This document shows, in pieces, positions 61,140-64,000 of a stretch of DNA of 64,000 nucleotides. The notes under the pieces were generated by a model. That model did no database searches, was not told where the DNA came from, and was given only the letters and a program-made list of their open reading frames with translations. The stretch is from Microbaculum sp051390635. Lineage in GTDB: Bacteria; Pseudomonadota; Alphaproteobacteria; Rhizobiales; Tepidamorphaceae. The stretch covers positions 310,001 to 374,000 of the forward strand of contig NZ_JBPODT010000005.1 in assembly GCF_051390635.1 (NCBI RefSeq), given 5' to 3'. The translations under genes were made by a program, and so were the position numbers. Positions within the stretch are counted from its first letter, which is position 1; each line of letters opens with the position of its first letter.

Positions 61140-62137
61140 CAGGCAGCCTCTTCGGCGACGTCGGCCGCCTCGCCGGAAACGACCCGGTGATGCAGCGCCA
61201 TACCGATGTTGCCGCCGCTGAGCAGAAGCATCGTCGGTCCCTCAAGCGCGATCTTGCCGGCCAGCAGCACGGCGACGCCCACGGCGCCGGCCCCTTCGAC
61301 GATCTGGCGTTCGTGCCAGTAACAATGATGGATCCCCGCGGCGATCTCCGCTTCGGTCAGCAGGACCACGTCGTCGACGAGAGCGCGCACCATCGCGAAG
61401 GTGTGCCGGTTGCCCAGCCCGATGCCACCGCCCAGGCTGTCGGCGAGGGTCGGAAGCTCCCGGACTTCGACCGGCCGGCCGGCGGCAAGGCTCGCGTGCA
61501 TCGCCGCGCCCCGTTCCATCGACACGCCGACGACCCGGATGCCGGGCTTCCGCGCCTTCAGGGCGGCCGCCACGCCGGAGATCAGCCCGCCGCCGGAAAG
61601 CGGGACCACGACGGTCTCGAACTCCGGCATGTCTTCCAGCATTTCCAGCCCCAGCGTGCCCTGGCCGGCAATGACGCGGCGATCGTCGAACGGCGGGATC
61701 ATGGTCATCCCCTCGGCCACCAGCCGGTCGACCGCATGTTGCGCTTCGTCCTGGCTGCGCCCGCCGATCAGCACGTCGGCGCCTTCGCCGCGGATCGCCT
61801 CGACCTTGTTCGCGGGAACCAGTTCCGACATGGCGATGACGCAGCGCACGCCGGCCGCCGCCGCCGCTCTGGCAAGGCCACGGCCATGATTGCCGGTCGA
61901 AACACCGACCACCCCGGCCGCGCGTTCGGCGTGGGCGAGCGACAGGATCGCGTTGGTGGCGCCACGGAACTTGAAGCTGCCGCTGTGCTGGTGGTGCTCG
62001 AGCTTGAGTGCGACGGTCACGCCCGTCCGCCCGCTCAGAGAAGCCGACTGTTCGACCGGCGTGTGACGGATCGCGCCGGCGATGGTCCGCCGGGCGGCGA
62101 CGATCTCGTCAACACTGACAAACGGATCCTCGCTCAT
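61139..62137 (-). CDS. eutB: threonine dehydratase-like PLP enzyme (EutB)
   Basis: 332 residues from ATG 62137; longer upstream frame is a shadow of eutA. Fold-type II PLP enzyme with Schiff-base Lys56 in SGSFKFRGATNA, TGNHGRGLA, the phosphate loop VPLSGGGLISG, and a C-terminal serine/glycine region LLLSGGNIG. The family catalyses beta-elimination or racemisation; in hydroxyectoine breakdown EutB is the proposed ammonia-lyase type enzyme. It overlaps eutA by 4 bp. Confidence 0.92.
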   Translation of the reverse strand: MSEDPFVSVDEIVAARRTIAGAIRHTPVEQSASLSGRTGVTVALKLEHHQHSGSFKFRGATNAILSLAHAERAAGVVGVSTGNHGRGLARAAAAAGVRCVIAMSELVPANKVEAIRGEGADVLIGGRSQDEAQHAVDRLVAEGMTMIPPFDDRRVIAGQGTLGLEMLEDMPEFETVVVPLSGGGLISGVAAALKARKPGIRVVGVSMERGAAMHASLAAGRPVEVRELPTLADSLGGGIGLGNRHTFAMVRALVDDVVLLTEAEIAAGIHHCYWHERQIVEGAGAVGVAVLLAGKIALEGPTMLLLSGGNIGMALHHRVVSGEAADVAEEAA

Positions 62138-62907
62138 GCGGCACGACTTGTCGCTGAGAGCGCGAACAACCTTCCCGGCGCACCCGGCAAGGGCGCCAGA
62201 TCCGCATGCTGCAGCATCCGCCAGAGGCTCGCCTGATTGGAGGAGACGACGGGTTTCCCCAACCGGTCCTCGATGGCGTCGATAACCCCCAGCGCCGGCA
62301 GCGCGGTGCAGGAGAGGAAGACACCTTCGACATCCGGCCGGTCCGCCGCTTCGGCCGCCGCGACGATGGTCGCCGCCGACACCCGCGCCATTTCGCGGTC
62401 GTCGGAAAGACCAAGGCACTGAGCGCTCGCGACGTCCAGCCCGCGCCGGGTGAAATAGGCGACCATCGGCGCCGTGGTTTCGGGCAGATAGGGCGTCACC
62501 AACGCGATCCGGCCGACGCCGAGCGCGGCGAAGGCCTGAACCGCGGCATCGGGCGGCGTGACGACCGGTACGCCGGGACGTGCGGTCCGGATCGCCTCGG
62601 CAACCGCGTCATCGCCGATTTCCACCGAGGCCGCGGTGCAGCTGAAGCAGATCGCCGCCAGGGTGACGTCGGGCACCAGAAGGTCCGCTGCCGCCGTCAA
62701 TGTCGGCGCCATCCGGGCGAGGTTTTCCGGCGTGGTCGGGTTGGCGTAGGGCACCCGTGTCACATGCAGGGCCGCCCGCTCCGGCGGCAGCACCCGCCAG
62801 GCGTCGCGTTCCGACGTCAGGTCGGTCGCAAGCGCGATCAGTCCGAGGCGCGAGACATCGTTCGGCTCCAGGTCCGGACTGACCGGCGAAGGGACAACTG
62901 TGGTCAT
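62134..62907 (-). CDS. eutA: Asp/Glu racemase-superfamily protein (arylmalonate decarboxylase-like, EutA)
   Basis: 257 residues. Two symmetrical active-site cysteines: Cys90 in CFSCTAASVE and Cys200 in FLSCTALPAL, as in maleate isomerase, Asp/Glu racemase and arylmalonate decarboxylase. It is assigned to EutA from the operon order usp-eutA-eutB-eutC-doeA-doeB. Its chemistry in hydroxyectoine catabolism is not read from sequence. It ends in the ATGA overlap with eutB and is 13 bp from usp. Confidence 0.9.
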   Translation of the reverse strand: MTTVVPSPVSPDLEPNDVSRLGLIALATDLTSERDAWRVLPPERAALHVTRVPYANPTTPENLARMAPTLTAAADLLVPDVTLAAICFSCTAASVEIGDDAVAEAIRTARPGVPVVTPPDAAVQAFAALGVGRIALVTPYLPETTAPMVAYFTRRGLDVASAQCLGLSDDREMARVSAATIVAAAEAADRPDVEGVFLSCTALPALGVIDAIEDRLGKPVVSSNQASLWRMLQHADLAPLPGAPGRLFALSATSRAA

Positions 62908-62920
62908 TGCGCTGATCCGA

Positions 62921-63358
62921 TCAGACGACGAGAACCGGGCATTTGGCCGTCCCCGTCACCTTGTGAGAAACGCTGCCGAGCAGGTAGCTTTCGATCGAGC
63001 CCAACCCGCGGCTGCCGATAACGATCAGGTCGACGCCGTGTTCCTCGGCGAACGCGACGATATTGCGCGCCACCGGGCCGTTCCGCACGAAGGCCCGCAC
63101 ATCGCCGACGCCAAGCTCGCCGGCGCGCGCCTTCGCGCTTTCCGCGACCTCCCTGGCGGCCTCGCGCATGAGGTCGTCCATATTGCCGGGCTCCTCCGGG
63201 CGGACCATCGAGAAGGACGCCTCCAGCATCGAATGGTGGCGGTAGATGGTCAGGACCGTCAGCTCGCCCCCCGTCAGCGCCTTCAGCTCGACGGCCTTCT
63301 CGAGCGCCTTGAGGGCGTTCTCGGAGCCGTCGACGGGCACGAGGATATGCTTGAACAC
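62921..63358 (-). CDS. universal stress protein (UspA family) of the ectoine TRAP operon
   Basis: 145 residues from a GTG preceded by GGAGGG. Single Usp domain: MFKHILVPVDGSENALKAL at the start and the nucleotide-binding G-x2-G-x9-G(S) pattern GSRGLGSIESYLLGSVSHKV at the end. In ectoine TRAP systems a Usp protein (TeaD-like) binds ATP and modulates uptake. It lies 11 bp after the large permease. The C-terminus PVLVV is typical. Confidence 0.92.
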   Translation of the reverse strand: MFKHILVPVDGSENALKALEKAVELKALTGGELTVLTIYRHHSMLEASFSMVRPEEPGNMDDLMREAAREVAESAKARAGELGVGDVRAFVRNGPVARNIVAFAEEHGVDLIVIGSRGLGSIESYLLGSVSHKVTGTAKCPVLVV

Positions 63359-63369
63359 GTCGCCCTCCC

Positions 63370-64000
63370 TCACTTCGCGAAGGCGAGGTCGCGCAGGAAC
63401 AGCGCGATCTGCGGGAAGAAGATAAGGGCGACCGAGACACCGAGCAGGATCAGGATGAAGGGCGGCGTGCCCTTGATCACCTCGATGTAGGGCCGCTTGA
63501 ACACGGCGATCGCGGTGAAGATGTCGCAGCCGAAGGGTGGTGTCGCGGAGCCGATGGCGACCTGCAGCGTGATGACCGTGCCGACCAGAACCGGATCCAG
63601 CCCGACCGAGTCGACCACCGGCGCGAAGATCGGCACAAGAACCAGGATGACGACGATCGGGTCGACGAACATGCAGCCGACGAAGAAGGCGATGGAGATG
63701 ACGAACAGGACTCCGATCGGCCCCATCGCGTCTATGCCGATGCCGCCGAGGATCGCCTGCGGGATCTGGGCAAAGGAAATGATCCACGAGAACGCCGCGC
63801 CAGCCGCGACCAGGATGAACACCACCGCCGTGATCAGGCCGGTCGACTTGGCGGTCTGGTAGACGTCGCCGAGGCTCATCGAGCGGAAGACCAGGACCTC
63901 GAGGATCAGGGCGTAGAGCACGCAGGCGGCGGCCGCCTCGGTCGGCGAGAAGATTCCGCCGTAGATGCCGCCGATGATGATGACCGGAAAGCCGAGGGGC
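63370..64000 (-). CDS. uehC: ectoine TRAP transporter large permease, C-terminal part (UehC/TeaC)
   Basis: About 209 residues of the C-terminal half are in the window; the gene continues beyond 64000. The visible part begins with PVIIIGGIYGGIFSPTEAA, the standard DctM loop, and has GAAFSWIISFAQIPQ, FVDPIVVILVLVPIFAP and VGTVITLQVAIGSATPPFGCDIF, followed by a C-terminal membrane helix and DLAFAK. It is the membrane subunit for ectoine and hydroxyectoine uptake. Specificity is inferred from the downstream usp-eutABC-doeAB genes. Confidence 0.9.
   Translation of the reverse strand, partial: PLGFPVIIIGGIYGGIFSPTEAAAACVLYALILEVLVFRSMSLGDVYQTAKSTGLITAVVFILVAAGAAFSWIISFAQIPQAILGGIGIDAMGPIGVLFVISIAFFVGCMFVDPIVVILVLVPIFAPVVDSVGLDPVLVGTVITLQVAIGSATPPFGCDIFTAIAVFKRPYIEVIKGTPPFILILLGVSVALIFFPQIALFLRDLAFAK

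Noticed and set aside
1..64000. CRISPR arrays, tRNA or rRNA genes, insertion sequences, prophage
   Set aside because: No regularly spaced repeats, no cloverleaf or rRNA signatures, no transposase or phage genes seen.

Overview
The window is high-GC, gene-dense bacterial chromosome. Many reading frames overlap at ATGA, GTGA or TTGA junctions. The gene content points to a metabolically versatile, probably marine or halotolerant alphaproteobacterium: a TRAP transporter, polar and branched-chain amino-acid type ABC importers, acyl-CoA catabolism, and an ectoine-degradation cluster in the order known from Ruegeria-type bacteria. No tRNA, rRNA, CRISPR array, insertion sequence or phage gene was seen.

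Layout. (1) 1-6467: a thiolase (cut by the left edge) and an acyl-CoA ligase on the minus strand, a divergent MarR-like regulator, an SDR dehydrogenase, and a complete TRAP carboxylate transporter (dctP-dctQ-dctM). (2) 6570-19800: a catabolic locus with two class III aminotransferases, two MlrC-like (M81) metallopeptidases, a PYROXD2-like flavoprotein, an IclR regulator, a complete polar amino-acid ABC importer and an aldehyde dehydrogenase. The whole second half, 12204-19800, reads as one tightly coupled operon. (3) 19902-26225: an envelope and redox block made of a QseBC/PmrAB-type two-component system, an L,D-transpeptidase, and a divergent dsbD-tlpA-dsbA operon. A CTTAAG-N5-CTTAAG box lies between the divergent genes. 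(4) 26254-29875: a lipoprotein with an internal duplication, an AraC regulator, a secreted protein and a CPBP-family membrane protein.

(5) 30163-44463 is the most unusual part. It holds an M13 peptidase, an apparently exported dikinase-like protein with glucan-water-dikinase domain order, an L,D-transpeptidase-like protein translationally coupled to it, a TAXI solute receptor, a cation symporter fused to a periplasmic binding domain, a small secreted protein, a lone ModA-like binding protein, a prokaryotic pentameric ligand-gated ion channel, and an unrecognised 395-residue protein. Genes 32440-41114 look like one transcription unit and are my candidate for an undescribed envelope system.

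(6) 44522-46609: a UvrD/Rep-family helicase. (7) 46814-57776: an acyl-CoA catabolic operon with acyl-CoA dehydrogenase, two CoA ligases, a MarR repressor, a branched-chain type ABC importer with fused LivM-LivG, and a thiolase. A nearly symmetrical operator overlaps its -10 box. (8) 57934-64000, minus strand: ectoine and hydroxyectoine uptake and breakdown, in transcription order uehC (partial)-usp-eutA-eutB-eutC-doeA-doeB. It converges with the thiolase operon over a perfect 11-bp hairpin.
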